Shown here: positions 43,999 through 52,309 of the stretch, piece by piece | Position numbering within the stretch: the first letter of the stretch is position 1 | Layout: each line of letters begins with the position of its first letter | DNA from: JBIICI01 sp044238935 | Lineage (GTDB): Bacteria; Pseudomonadota; Alphaproteobacteria; Micavibrionales; Micavibrionaceae | Reading direction: 5' to 3' | DNA length: 64,000 bases | Assembly: GCA_044238935.1 (NCBI GenBank) | Contig: JBIICI010000004.1 | Span: forward strand, 1-64,000 | Notes under the pieces: model-generated | The model's input: only the letters and a program-made list of their open reading frames with translations | The model's database searches: none | What the model was told of the DNA's origin: nothing | Translations under genes and position numbers: made by a program

Positions 43999-44619
43999 TT
44001 AACGGCTGTAAAACTCGATAATTAAATTTGGTTCCATATCAACAGGGTATGGAATGTCTTCCAAAGCAGGAGTCCGCAAGAAAATAACTTTACATGCTTT
44101 TTGATCAACATCCAAATAATCTGGAATATCACGCTCACCTGATTGACCGGCTGTGATCACAAACGCCAACTGACGGGAGGATTCTTTGATTTCAATCACA
44201 TCGCCCGCTTTGACGATATAGGATGGAATGTTCACAGATTTGCCGTTAACCAACACATGACGGTGGTTGACAAATTGACGTGCCGCGAAAACGGATGAAA
44301 CGAATTTGGCGCGGTATACAACGGCGTCCAAACGACGCTCTAATAATCCCACTAAATTTTGTCCTGAATCGCCACGTAAGCGTAGGGCTTCTTTGTAATA
44401 TCCACGGAATTGGCGTTCGCCAATATTCCCGTAATAGCCTTTTAGCTTTTGTTTTGCCATCAACTGCACACCGTAATCGGACAATTTACCGCGGCGTGTG
44501 CCGTGCTGTCCGGGGCGTGTTTGACGGGCGTTAAAAGATGATTTGGCGCGACCCCAAAGGTTGCAACCGAAATGGCGGTCAATTCTGCCCTTACTACTGG
44601 GGCGTTTTCTTTCACTCAT
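43999..44619 (-). CDS. rpsD: 30S ribosomal protein S4
   Basis: Primary 16S rRNA-binding protein of the small subunit. 'RPSSKGRIDRHFGCNLWGRAKSSFNARQTRPGQHG' near the N-terminus, 'GYYGNIGERQFRGYYKEA' and the S4 RNA-binding domain 'LERRLDAVVYRAKFVSSVFAARQFVNHRHVLVNGK' are unmistakable. The four-cysteine zinc site of some S4 proteins is absent, as is normal in this lineage. Length 206 is normal. AAGGAAA precedes the start. It stands alone, not in the alpha operon. Confidence 0.97.
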   Translation of the reverse strand: MSERKRPSSKGRIDRHFGCNLWGRAKSSFNARQTRPGQHGTRRGKLSDYGVQLMAKQKLKGYYGNIGERQFRGYYKEALRLRGDSGQNLVGLLERRLDAVVYRAKFVSSVFAARQFVNHRHVLVNGKSVNIPSYIVKAGDVIEIKESSRQLAFVITAGQSGERDIPDYLDVDQKACKVIFLRTPALEDIPYPVDMEPNLIIEFYSR

Positions 44620-44735
44620 GATATTTTCCTTACATTTATTGTTTTTATTGTTTCAGTCGGTCACCTATGACTTGAGAGTAATAAAACCCTCAACGGCACG
44701 AATCCGCATAACGAATCCCTACTCTTTCCTGAAAA

Positions 44736-45884
44736 TCAGTTGCTGTTATATAATCTATCCACAATAAAATCAACAGAATTCTGTGATGATGTCAGGGATT
44801 CTTTCACACGCGGGGCAATTTGATTGGTTTTTTGATCACGCACCGCCCTTTGTAAGGCGTCAACCACGGCATCAGGCGTGGCGGAGTCTTGGATCAATTC
44901 AGGGATCAACGGCGATTGCAGCACAATATTACCCAAATGCGCATAGGGCGTTTTAACCAAAAACCGCGCCAACCAATAAGTCAAACGCTGCAATTTATAA
45001 ACAATAATATGCGGCACCCCCGCCACGGCCAATTCCAGCCCCACGGTGCCAGATACGGCAATGGCTTGGTGACATTGTGAAAATAATGTCGCTTTTTCAT
45101 CAGTGTTTTGCGGTTGCGCGATGGTGACATTCTTTAAAGGTTTTAATAATTCTGCAATGCGCTGCACTAAGTGCGGTAGCGTTGGTACAACAAAGCGCAT
45201 ATCAGGGTTTTGCGCTTGTAAAATTTTTGCAGCCTCCAAAATCACCGCACCATTACGCGCGACTTCTCCGCCCCTGCTGCCAAAAAATAAACCTGTGACA
45301 TTTGCAGCTTCATCACGAAAATTGGGTAATTGCGCCAACGGCGTTTGCAACACAGGATGCCCCACAAAGGCCGCCGCCAAGCCATGCTTTGTAAAATAGG
45401 GCGGCTCAAATGGCAATAAACACAACAGCCCATCCAAAAACCGCGCAATCTTTGCCGCACGCCCTGCCCGCCACGCCCAAACGGTGGGGGCAACATAATG
45501 GATGCAAACGGGTGCATTTTTCATTTTACGACGCACGCCTTTTATCACCCGAAACGAAAAATCAGGTGCATCGACACTCAGGATCAAATCGGGTTGCACC
45601 CGTACAATATCACCCACCACCTGCCGTATGCGCGCCAAAATCGGCAATAGACGCGGCAGCACTTCGGTCAGTCCCATCACCGAGAGTTCCTGCATGGGAA
45701 ACAAAGACTGCCCCCCCTGCCCTGTCATTTGTGAAGACATTCCACGCCCCCCAACGCCATAAAACTGGCATTTTCCATCAAAAAATGCCTGCAAATCCTG
45801 CATTAAGGGCGTCATCAACACATCCCCTGATTCTTCACCTGCAAGGACATAGATTTTTGGGGATTTTATAGGCGTGTTCATCAA
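44736..45884 (-). CDS. lpxB: Lipid-A-disaccharide synthase
   Basis: Joins UDP-2,3-diacylglucosamine and lipid X to make the lipid A disaccharide. 'IYVLAGEESGDVLMTPLMQDL', 'LSVMGLTEVLPRLLPI' and 'VQPDLILSVDAPDFSFRVIKGVRR' are LpxB motifs; 'HYVAPTVWAWRAGRAAKIA' and 'AVSGTVGLELAVAGVPHIIVYKL' complete the GT-B fold. Length 382 is normal. It overlaps parC by 4 bp (ATGA). No other lpx genes are next to it here, unlike the common lpxA-lpxB cluster. Confidence 0.95.
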   Translation of the reverse strand: MMNTPIKSPKIYVLAGEESGDVLMTPLMQDLQAFFDGKCQFYGVGGRGMSSQMTGQGGQSLFPMQELSVMGLTEVLPRLLPILARIRQVVGDIVRVQPDLILSVDAPDFSFRVIKGVRRKMKNAPVCIHYVAPTVWAWRAGRAAKIARFLDGLLCLLPFEPPYFTKHGLAAAFVGHPVLQTPLAQLPNFRDEAANVTGLFFGSRGGEVARNGAVILEAAKILQAQNPDMRFVVPTLPHLVQRIAELLKPLKNVTIAQPQNTDEKATLFSQCHQAIAVSGTVGLELAVAGVPHIIVYKLQRLTYWLARFLVKTPYAHLGNIVLQSPLIPELIQDSATPDAVVDALQRAVRDQKTNQIAPRVKESLTSSQNSVDFIVDRLYNSN

Positions 45885-48103
45885 ACAAACCTATTATCCC
45901 TAGGAAATCCATTCGGTGGCATACGTCCTGCTGATGCCCGTGCACCGATCCATGGGGTTAAATCATCGACGGTGCGTGTGCCGCTGCCGTAGGGGAAGGT
46001 GAGGCTGTCTTTGAGGGCGAAGATTTTGGCATCACTTAGGCCGCCATCCTTGTATTTCTGCAACGTCACACCCTTACCGCGTGCCATTTCGGGCAGTTCG
46101 GATAGGGGGTAGATTAGCAATTTGCGGTTTTGACCAATCAGGGCGATATGGTCATTTTCAGGCGCAATGCTTAAGCAGAGATAGGCAGGGTTGCCGTCTT
46201 CCACATTCAGCACTTGTTTGCCGTTTTTGGTTTGCGCCAACGCATCGGGGGCGGCAACAACAAAGCCGCGCCCACTTTGGGAGGCAACCAAATATTTGCG
46301 ATCAGGGGCAAAAATATGGATATTGATAATCTGTGTATCGTTGGGAATATCCAGCATCAAACTTAAGGGCTCACCAAAGCCGCGCCCAGCGGGCAGGCTA
46401 TCGCAGCCTAATGTATAAAATCGTCCATTGCTGGCAAAGATCAGGATTTTATCTGTGGTCTGTGCCTCAATCACAAAGCGGCTCTCATCGCCTTCTTTAT
46501 ACTTCATATCCTCAATTTTCAAATTGTGGCCTTTCATGGACTTGATCCAGCCTTTTTCAGAAATAAGGATTGTCACAGGCTCTTTTTCAATCATCGCATC
46601 ATTGGGAATGTCAATCACCACAGGCGTATCGCCAATCATGGTGCGCCGTGCGCCCAATGCGGTATCCAGCCCAAAGCGGATTTTTAAATCCGTAACCTGT
46701 GTGCGGATTTTTTGCCATTGCAAGGATTCTGATCCCAACAGGGCGTTAATTTCATCGCGCTCAATGCTTAAGGCATCATGTTCTTTGCGAATTTCGAATT
46801 CTTCTAATTTCCGCAAAGACCGCAAGCGCATATTCAAAACCGCATCGGCTTGAATTTCACTTAAACCAAAGGCGCGCATCAGCTCTTCTTTGGGTTCGTC
46901 ATGTTCGCGGATAATGCGAATGACCTCATCAATGTTCAAATAAGCGATCAAATAGCCGCCCAAGACTTCCAAACGGTGCAAGATTTTATCAAGACGGTGC
47001 TTTGAACGGCGCACCAAAACGACTTGACGGTGGTTCAGCCAGTTTTGGAGGGCTTCTTTTAAATCCATGACTTTGGGCGTGATGCCGTTTTCCAGCATAT
47101 TCATATTCAAACTGAACCGTGATTCAAGGTCAGAATATTTAAATAACGCCTCCATCAACACATCCGCGTCAACGCTGCGGTTTTTGGGGATTAGCACAAG
47201 GCGGATATCCTCCGTACTCTCATCACGCACATCATCCAGTAAGGGGATTTTCTTGTCATTAATCAGATCCGCAATTTTTTCCACTAGGCGCGATTTTTGG
47301 ATTTGATAGGGGATTTCGGTGACAATAATTTGATATTGCCCTTGCTTTAGCTCTTCACGCTCCCATTTCGCGCGCACACGGAATGATCCGCGCCCCTCCC
47401 CATAGGCTTTGGCAATCACATCATGCGATTCCATCAAAATGCCGCCTGTGGGGAAGTCGGGGCCTTTGATCACTTGCATAATCTCATCCATGCCCGCATC
47501 ATGATCTAAAATGCGCTCCATCGCCTCACAGAGTTCATAGACATTATGCGGCGGAATATTCGTTGCCATGCCCACGGCAATCCCCGATGATCCGTTTGCC
47601 AATAAATTTGGGAATGCGGCAGGCAGCACCACAGGCTCATGCGAATCGCCGTCATACGTGCCACGGAAATCGACGGCGTCTTCCTCGATCCCCTCCAGCA
47701 TCAACATGGCGACATCGGTCAGTTTGGCCTCCGTATATCGCATGGCGGCGGCATTATCGCCATCAATATTCCCAAAATTCCCCTGCCCATCAATCATCGG
47801 GTAACGCACCGCAAAATCCTGCGCCAAGCGCACCATCGCATCATAAACCGATTGATCGCCGTGGGGGTGAAACTTCCCAATCACATCCCCAACCACACGG
47901 GCGGACTTTTTCGGCATCCCCTCCGGCTTTAAATTCAGCTGCGCCATCGCATACAAAATCCGCCGATGCACAGGCTTCATGCCATCGCGCACATCCGGCA
48001 AAGACCGGCTCATGATCGTAGACAGCGCGTAGGCTAAATATTTTTCCGATAAAATCTCAGCGAACGGTTGATCAAGAATATTATCCAAAATGGCACTGGT
48101 CAT
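45881..48103 (-). CDS. parC: DNA topoisomerase IV subunit A
   Basis: The cleavage subunit of topoisomerase IV for chromosome decatenation. 'YALSTIMSRSLPDVRDGMKPVHRRILYAM', 'GDVIGKFHPHGDQSVYDAMVRLAQ' and 'AAMRYTEAKLT' (catalytic Tyr) identify the family. The short C-terminal domain without the GyrA box marks ParC rather than GyrA, and the length of 740 agrees. In the quinolone-determining region the residue aligned with E. coli ParC Ser80 is Gln (HPHGDQS). It is coupled to lpxB downstream. Confidence 0.94.
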   Translation of the reverse strand: MTSAILDNILDQPFAEILSEKYLAYALSTIMSRSLPDVRDGMKPVHRRILYAMAQLNLKPEGMPKKSARVVGDVIGKFHPHGDQSVYDAMVRLAQDFAVRYPMIDGQGNFGNIDGDNAAAMRYTEAKLTDVAMLMLEGIEEDAVDFRGTYDGDSHEPVVLPAAFPNLLANGSSGIAVGMATNIPPHNVYELCEAMERILDHDAGMDEIMQVIKGPDFPTGGILMESHDVIAKAYGEGRGSFRVRAKWEREELKQGQYQIIVTEIPYQIQKSRLVEKIADLINDKKIPLLDDVRDESTEDIRLVLIPKNRSVDADVLMEALFKYSDLESRFSLNMNMLENGITPKVMDLKEALQNWLNHRQVVLVRRSKHRLDKILHRLEVLGGYLIAYLNIDEVIRIIREHDEPKEELMRAFGLSEIQADAVLNMRLRSLRKLEEFEIRKEHDALSIERDEINALLGSESLQWQKIRTQVTDLKIRFGLDTALGARRTMIGDTPVVIDIPNDAMIEKEPVTILISEKGWIKSMKGHNLKIEDMKYKEGDESRFVIEAQTTDKILIFASNGRFYTLGCDSLPAGRGFGEPLSLMLDIPNDTQIINIHIFAPDRKYLVASQSGRGFVVAAPDALAQTKNGKQVLNVEDGNPAYLCLSIAPENDHIALIGQNRKLLIYPLSELPEMARGKGVTLQKYKDGGLSDAKIFALKDSLTFPYGSGTRTVDDLTPWIGARASAGRMPPNGFPRDNRFV

Positions 48104-48223
48104 GGGCGAGAATGGCTTTCGTTATAAGGGTATGATTTTTTATAGCGAAATTGGGGGGCTGGGGCAAGGGGGGAAAATGATCGATCATAAAAATCAAAAA
48201 ACCCCTTTATAAATTCACACAAA

Positions 48224-49126
48224 ATGCGATATATTCTGCAAATGTTAAAAAAACACGCGTCACCTTTATTTATGGGCATCTTAATCGGGCTGTTTGCCTT
48301 CATGATGTTTTCCGCCACCCAAGCCGCCGCAAAGACTCTTTTTGAGTATCATTCGGTTTTTGAGGTGTTATTTATCCGCAGCCTTCTTGGGTTATTGATG
48401 GTTTTTAGTGGTATTATTTTATCAAAAAACAACCATTTATTAAAAACAAAAAATCCTCAACTGCATCTTCAACGTGGATTGGTGGGGGCAACAGGGGTGA
48501 TTTGTATCGTTTATGCGGTTAAGTTTTTGCCGCTCAATATCGCCACGATTTTCTTTTTCTCATCGGGTCTTATTGCGCCCTTATTGGCAACGATCTTATT
48601 AAAAGAAAAACTGAGTTCAAAAAGATTATTTTGGATGTTCGTTGGATTTATAGGCGTTGGTGTAACCGTTTTTGCAGGAAAGGGAGGCGATTTAAAAACA
48701 TCATCTCTTTATATTATCGGGGTTTGTTTTGCAATCATGGGCGCATTAATCCAAAGCTATATTTCGATTTTCCTGCGAAAAATTGGATCAACGGAAAATC
48801 CCATTACAACCAGTTTTTATTTTTTTCTCACCTGTGCTTTGGTCACCGCGATTCCTACAATCATAGGACATCATCCTTACCAAGCCTCTTTAATCCCAAA
48901 CTATTTCATTCTTGCCATTACGGGGGTGTTGACACAAATTGGGATTGCCTATGCGTATCGATTTGCCCCTGTGATGTATGTTGCCCCTTTAAGCTATACA
49001 TGTTTGATTTGGTCAATTCTCTTTGATATTTTTCTGTGGGATGTATGGCCAGCACCGATTAGCCTTGTGGGCGGTTGCATTGTGATTGGCAGCTGTTTGT
49101 GTTTATTGAGAAGTCATAGTCAATAA
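48224..49126 (+). CDS. DMT superfamily (EamA) transporter
   Basis: A 300-residue inner-membrane protein with about ten hydrophobic segments arranged as two EamA repeats. 'VLFIRSLLGLLMVFSGIIL', 'VYAVKFLPLNIATIFFFSSGLIAPLLATILLKEKLS' closes repeat one, and 'YAYRFAPVMYVAPLSYTCLIWSILFDIFLWDVWP' repeat two, both with the typical conserved glutamate or proline regions. It probably exports or imports a small metabolite. Two starts are possible (48224 or 48242, the latter giving MLKKH). It is divergent from parC. Confidence 0.86.
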   Translation: MRYILQMLKKHASPLFMGILIGLFAFMMFSATQAAAKTLFEYHSVFEVLFIRSLLGLLMVFSGIILSKNNHLLKTKNPQLHLQRGLVGATGVICIVYAVKFLPLNIATIFFFSSGLIAPLLATILLKEKLSSKRLFWMFVGFIGVGVTVFAGKGGDLKTSSLYIIGVCFAIMGALIQSYISIFLRKIGSTENPITTSFYFFLTCALVTAIPTIIGHHPYQASLIPNYFILAITGVLTQIGIAYAYRFAPVMYVAPLSYTCLIWSILFDIFLWDVWPAPISLVGGCIVIGSCLCLLRSHSQ

Positions 49127-49177
49127 AGCTCCCCTCAGTGATTGCAAAATCATCCTCATATCGATAGAATGCATCGT

Positions 49178-50032
49178 ATGAATCATAAAATTATACAAAT
49201 CGACTCTCTCACGCAAGCGGGGCATCCAGATGTTCAAAATGAAGATCGTTATGGATTAAGTGATAAAATCGCCTTTGTGATTGATGGCGCAACAGGGCTT
49301 ACGAAACAAGCCAAAGATTTTGGGGGTTTGAGTGAACCTGCATGGTTGGCGGAAAGGGCAGCACAATCTTTTTTATCTGTGGGGGAGGAGATTCAGGATG
49401 TTAAAAGCGCGGTGATTGAGATTAGCAAAATCGTTCAAAATCATTATCCCAACCCTGATGAGCAACCACCCGTGGCATCGTTTATATCCGTGGATATTGT
49501 TCGGGATAATCTTTTGACCCTGCATGCGTTGGGTGATTGCACAGCGATCTTGGCGGATGAAGACGGTGTCTTTTTTTGTGAGGATGTGTCTTCCCCCACA
49601 TCGCGGATGGAGTGGATTTATGCACAGCGCGATTATAACCGAGGCGCACGCTTTAATGAAAAAGGACGTATGACAGGGGATGCTGAATTTGACCGAATTA
49701 TGCTGGAGCGCAGAGCCAATCAAAACAAACCAAGCAGTGATATTTGGACATTAAGCAAATATCCTGAAGCGGTGGATCATTTTGTAACGCGTGACTTTCC
49801 AATAAAAGGTAAAATTACAGGGCTGTTATGCACGGATGGTGTTTTTCGTCTGTGTGACATGTTCAACCTTATATCCCCAAACGAATTATTATATCATGCA
49901 CAGCATAAAGGATTAAATTATATATTTGATATGCTGCGCTACATTGAGCATGATCTTGATCCACAGGGCGATATATTTCCACGCTATAAACGCAGTGATG
50001 ATGCAACGGCTTTGTTATTTGAGGTTAATTAA
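49178..50032 (+). CDS. PP2C-like protein phosphatase
   Basis: A 284-residue protein with PP2C-type metal-binding motifs in order: 'KIAFVIDGATGLT' (Asp-Gly), 'LHALGDCTAIL' (GDC), 'TGLLCTDGVFRLC' (TDG), and 'KRSDDATALLFEV' (DDAT) at the end. The opening 'AGHPDVQNEDRYGL' corresponds to the usual 'RxxNEDxxg' motif. It would remove phosphate from Ser/Thr in a cytoplasmic target; no cognate kinase is nearby. The start at 49178 begins the fold; in-frame ATG 49169 and TTG 49142 are alternatives. It overlaps the convergent MBL hydrolase gene by 18 bp. Confidence 0.78.
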   Translation: MNHKIIQIDSLTQAGHPDVQNEDRYGLSDKIAFVIDGATGLTKQAKDFGGLSEPAWLAERAAQSFLSVGEEIQDVKSAVIEISKIVQNHYPNPDEQPPVASFISVDIVRDNLLTLHALGDCTAILADEDGVFFCEDVSSPTSRMEWIYAQRDYNRGARFNEKGRMTGDAEFDRIMLERRANQNKPSSDIWTLSKYPEAVDHFVTRDFPIKGKITGLLCTDGVFRLCDMFNLISPNELLYHAQHKGLNYIFDMLRYIEHDLDPQGDIFPRYKRSDDATALLFEVN

Positions 50033-50806
50033 AAGCCCATCATAAGCAGGGCGATAGCCCTCAGGCAATTCGGCACACAGTGTTTCGTAATCCATAGAGG
50101 GCGTTAAATTGGTGATATAAACCTGTGATGCGCCAATTTGTTTATTTAAGGCATAAATGCTTTCTAAATTCGCATGCACAGGGTTTGTGGGTTGGTGATA
50201 GGCCGCGCCGTCAACGATCCATGTTTTTATTCCTTTTAAGGATTGAATCGCTGTATCATTTAAATTGACCATATCTGTGGAATATCCAACATCACCAAAA
50301 CGAAAGCCCAATGTTGTGCATGTCCCGTGATCTTGCAAAAATGTTATGAAATCAATATCACCAATCTGATGTGTGGCAGGTTGATTTAATGTTGTTTCAA
50401 CGATTTTAAATTCAACAATCGGTGGATACAGCCCCAGCGCATCATAGCGCGTTAGGTATGGAAAACGGCGATTAATCTCTGTTTTTGTTTCTGTTTGCAT
50501 ATAAACAGGCACGGGACGTTGATCACGCTTAAAGAAATAGGCGCGTAAATCATCAATGCCATTAATATGATCCGAATGATCATGGGTTAGAAAAACCGCA
50601 TCAATAAAGGCAATATTGGCGCCATTCATTTGTTGACGAAAATCCGCCCCTGTATCAATGATGATGGTTGTGGTATCGGATTGCACGGACAAACAGGCGC
50701 GACTGCGTTGGTTTTTCGGGTTTTTCGGGTCACATTTTCCCCAATGATTACCTGCTGCAGGAACGCCTGAGCTATTGCCGCTGCCAAGCAGCGTGATCTT
50801 TAGCAT
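50015..50806 (-). CDS. MBL-fold metallo-hydrolase (PhnP-like)
   Basis: A metallo-beta-lactamase-fold hydrolase of 263 residues. 'ITLLGSGNSSGVPAAG' start, 'IIIDTGADFRQQM' and the metal motif 'VFLTHDHSDHINGIDDL' (HxHxDH) are clear, with 'DHGTCTTLGFRFGDVGYSTD' further on. It resembles the PhnP phosphodiesterase group. It overlaps the upstream tatD gene by 7 bp in a run metG-[small gene]-tatD-MBL that is common in alphaproteobacteria. Its substrate is probably a cyclic phosphodiester, but not proven. Confidence 0.9.
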   Translation of the reverse strand: MLKITLLGSGNSSGVPAAGNHWGKCDPKNPKNQRSRACLSVQSDTTTIIIDTGADFRQQMNGANIAFIDAVFLTHDHSDHINGIDDLRAYFFKRDQRPVPVYMQTETKTEINRRFPYLTRYDALGLYPPIVEFKIVETTLNQPATHQIGDIDFITFLQDHGTCTTLGFRFGDVGYSTDMVNLNDTAIQSLKGIKTWIVDGAAYHQPTNPVHANLESIYALNKQIGASQVYITNLTPSMDYETLCAELPEGYRPAYDGLLINLK

Positions 50807-51603
50807 GGTCGATTTGCCCGATCAAAGAGCGTAAAGAAATTATCTGTGCTGATCCGCGCCATTTCTGCCACGGGAATCCCAAACAAACGCGCCAAAAATG
50901 CACCTGTTTCCACAACATAAGCAGGTTGATTGACTTTACCGCGATAGGGGGTGGGGGCAAGAAACGGTGCATCCGTTTCCACCAAAATCCGATTTAAAGG
51001 GATAATATCCTTAACGATACGCTGTAATTCCGTGGATTTAGGGAAGGTCACGATTCCTGATAAGGAAAAATAAAATCCTCTTGCCAATCCCTGCTCGGCT
51101 AACCATGCGGTGCTGCTGAAACAATGAAAAACACCGCGTAAATGGTGATGGGGGTCTTCGTCATTCATAATACGAATCATGTCCTCATCCGCATCACGCG
51201 CATGCAAGATAATAGGCATATCCATATCCAAACAGGCGCGGATATGTTTGCGGAAAGAGGCTGCCTGATCAATACGATTGGAATGTTCATAGAAATAATC
51301 CAATCCCGTTTCCCCCAGTGCGATAATCTTACGATGCGATTGCGCCAGATTGATCAATTGATCCATGGTGATGGATTTTTCGGCTTCTTCCCCTGCCTCA
51401 TGCGGATGCGTCCCAAGGCTGCACCATACATCATCATGCTGCGCCGCAATATCGGTTAATTGCTGATATTCCTGCGCAATACGGCAGCAAATTGTGAGCA
51501 TGCCTGAAACTTGCGCCTGCCTCGCTTGCAAGATCAAGGATTCAGGATCACCCAACGGGGTGATATTTTCATGATTTAAATGACAATGGGAATCAATCCA
51601 CAT
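50800..51603 (-). CDS. tatD: TatD family metal-dependent hydrolase/DNase
   Basis: A TIM-barrel metallo-hydrolase with 3'-5' DNase activity in known members. 'MWIDSHCHLNHE' has the HxH metal ligands, 'IALGETGLDYFYE' the Glu ligand, 'PIILHARDADEDMI' and 'GVFHCFSST' the His ligands, and 'ILVETDAPFLAP' the Asp. Length 267 is normal. It is followed by an overlapping MBL hydrolase gene. The 231-bp region upstream contains a perfect 24-bp palindrome and a possible 26-codon reading frame. Confidence 0.93.
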   Translation of the reverse strand: MWIDSHCHLNHENITPLGDPESLILQARQAQVSGMLTICCRIAQEYQQLTDIAAQHDDVWCSLGTHPHEAGEEAEKSITMDQLINLAQSHRKIIALGETGLDYFYEHSNRIDQAASFRKHIRACLDMDMPIILHARDADEDMIRIMNDEDPHHHLRGVFHCFSSTAWLAEQGLARGFYFSLSGIVTFPKSTELQRIVKDIIPLNRILVETDAPFLAPTPYRGKVNQPAYVVETGAFLARLFGIPVAEMARISTDNFFTLFDRANRPC

Positions 51604-51630
51604 TTTTTAATATCCTTCTTTTTGATGTGT

Positions 51631-51711
51631 TTAGGGTTTTAGCCTCATCTTAGAGCGATTAGAAGGTTTACCACCATATTGAGATGTATATTTTGCAGCA
51701 TTCTGAAACAT
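51631..51711 (-). CDS. Possible 26-residue peptide upstream of tatD
   Basis: On the minus strand an ATG at 51711 opens a 26-codon frame ending at TAA (51633-51631). The peptide is basic and polar, with sequence parts 'YTSQYGGKPSNRSK' and no membrane segment. It begins directly after the 24-bp palindrome, whose AGGG lies about 8 bases before the ATG. It may be chance in an AT-rich gap. Confidence 0.2.
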   Translation of the reverse strand: MFQNAAKYTSQYGGKPSNRSKMRLKP

Positions 51712-51735
51712 TTTACCAGCCCTAGGGCTGGTAAA
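51712..51735. repeat. Perfect 24-bp palindrome
   Basis: TTTACCAGCCCT followed at once by its exact reverse complement, AGGGCTGGTAAA. It lies upstream of tatD and downstream of the Fur-box gene, and could be a protein-binding site or a hairpin in a minus-strand transcript. No poly-T tail follows in either direction. Confidence 0.7.
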
Positions 51736-51834
51736 TCTATCTTCTTTTTCCCTTATTTACTGTTAAAATGCAAGGGTATTTTTAAAATAGCAGGGCTGTT
51801 TGCTGTTTAAGGATATGTCTTTATGAACATGTTC

Positions 51835-52206
51835 TTAAAGACACGCCTTGGCGTAAATAATCTGCATCGGATCATGCCGACACTCCATGCCGCATTGAGC
51901 AATTTCATCGGCTAATGGCTTTAATCCTTCGGCAAAAGCACAGCTTTGTCGTTCCAAGCTATTCCATGTATTTCTTAGGCATTGATGGGCTGTATCGGAT
52001 AACAGTAAAATTTCCGTACAGGGCGTTTTTAAATCATCTAAATGCCCGCCTTCTACCAAAACACGACGACCATAGGCGATCAGGTTGTCTGCATTAGGAA
52101 ATTGCTCCTTAAGTGTTGAGAGATCATCCGTATCATGAGTCTGATATTGAATGTGCCCTTCTGTAATGGTTTGAGCCGTAATCTGCCATGTTTTTTGTAG
52201 TGTCAT
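51835..52206 (-). CDS. Fur-box-controlled small protein, function unknown
   Basis: A 123-residue cytoplasmic protein starting 'MTLQKTWQITAQTITEGH', chosen because AGGGAGG lies 9 bases upstream. It contains five to six cysteines, four of them in the last half ('AHQCLRNTWNSLERQSC', 'AQCGMECRHDP', 'AKAC'), with histidines nearby, which could bind a metal or cluster. No signal peptide or membrane segment. I do not recognise a family. A near-perfect Fur box sits 29 bp upstream of the start, so the gene is probably induced by iron limitation. It is located between metG and tatD. Confidence 0.6.
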   Translation of the reverse strand: MTLQKTWQITAQTITEGHIQYQTHDTDDLSTLKEQFPNADNLIAYGRRVLVEGGHLDDLKTPCTEILLLSDTAHQCLRNTWNSLERQSCAFAEGLKPLADEIAQCGMECRHDPMQIIYAKACL

Positions 52207-52234
52207 CTTGCGTAACCTCCCTGTCATTAATGAT

Positions 52235-52253
52235 ATTGATAATCATTATCAAT
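52235..52253. promoter_or_regulatory. Fur box
   Basis: ATTGATAATCATTATCAAT is a perfect 19-bp palindrome. The stretch 52232-52250 matches the GATAATGATAATCATTATC consensus at 18 of 19 positions. It lies just upstream of the small cysteine-rich gene on the minus strand and downstream of metG, so it most likely controls the small gene. Confidence 0.85.
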
Positions 52254-52309
52254 TACAAAGCAGTAGGTCAAGGGGGTTTTTGATTTTTATAAATTTTAAC
52301 GCCTTGAGA

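Noticed and set aside
44620..44735. Possible tRNA or ribosomal leader RNA upstream of rpsD.
   Set aside because: No cloverleaf or S4-leader-like pseudoknot could be drawn; it is only a normal promoter-sized gap.
47563..48015. Long plus-strand frame opposite parC (150 residues, His/Arg/Pro-rich).
   Set aside because: Shadow of the parC coding strand, with low-complexity composition typical of antisense frames.
48640..48665. TTTATAGGCGTTGGTG in the DMT transporter gene resembles the end of the 22-bp repeat.
   Set aside because: Only about 10 bases match and they lie inside an intact coding region.
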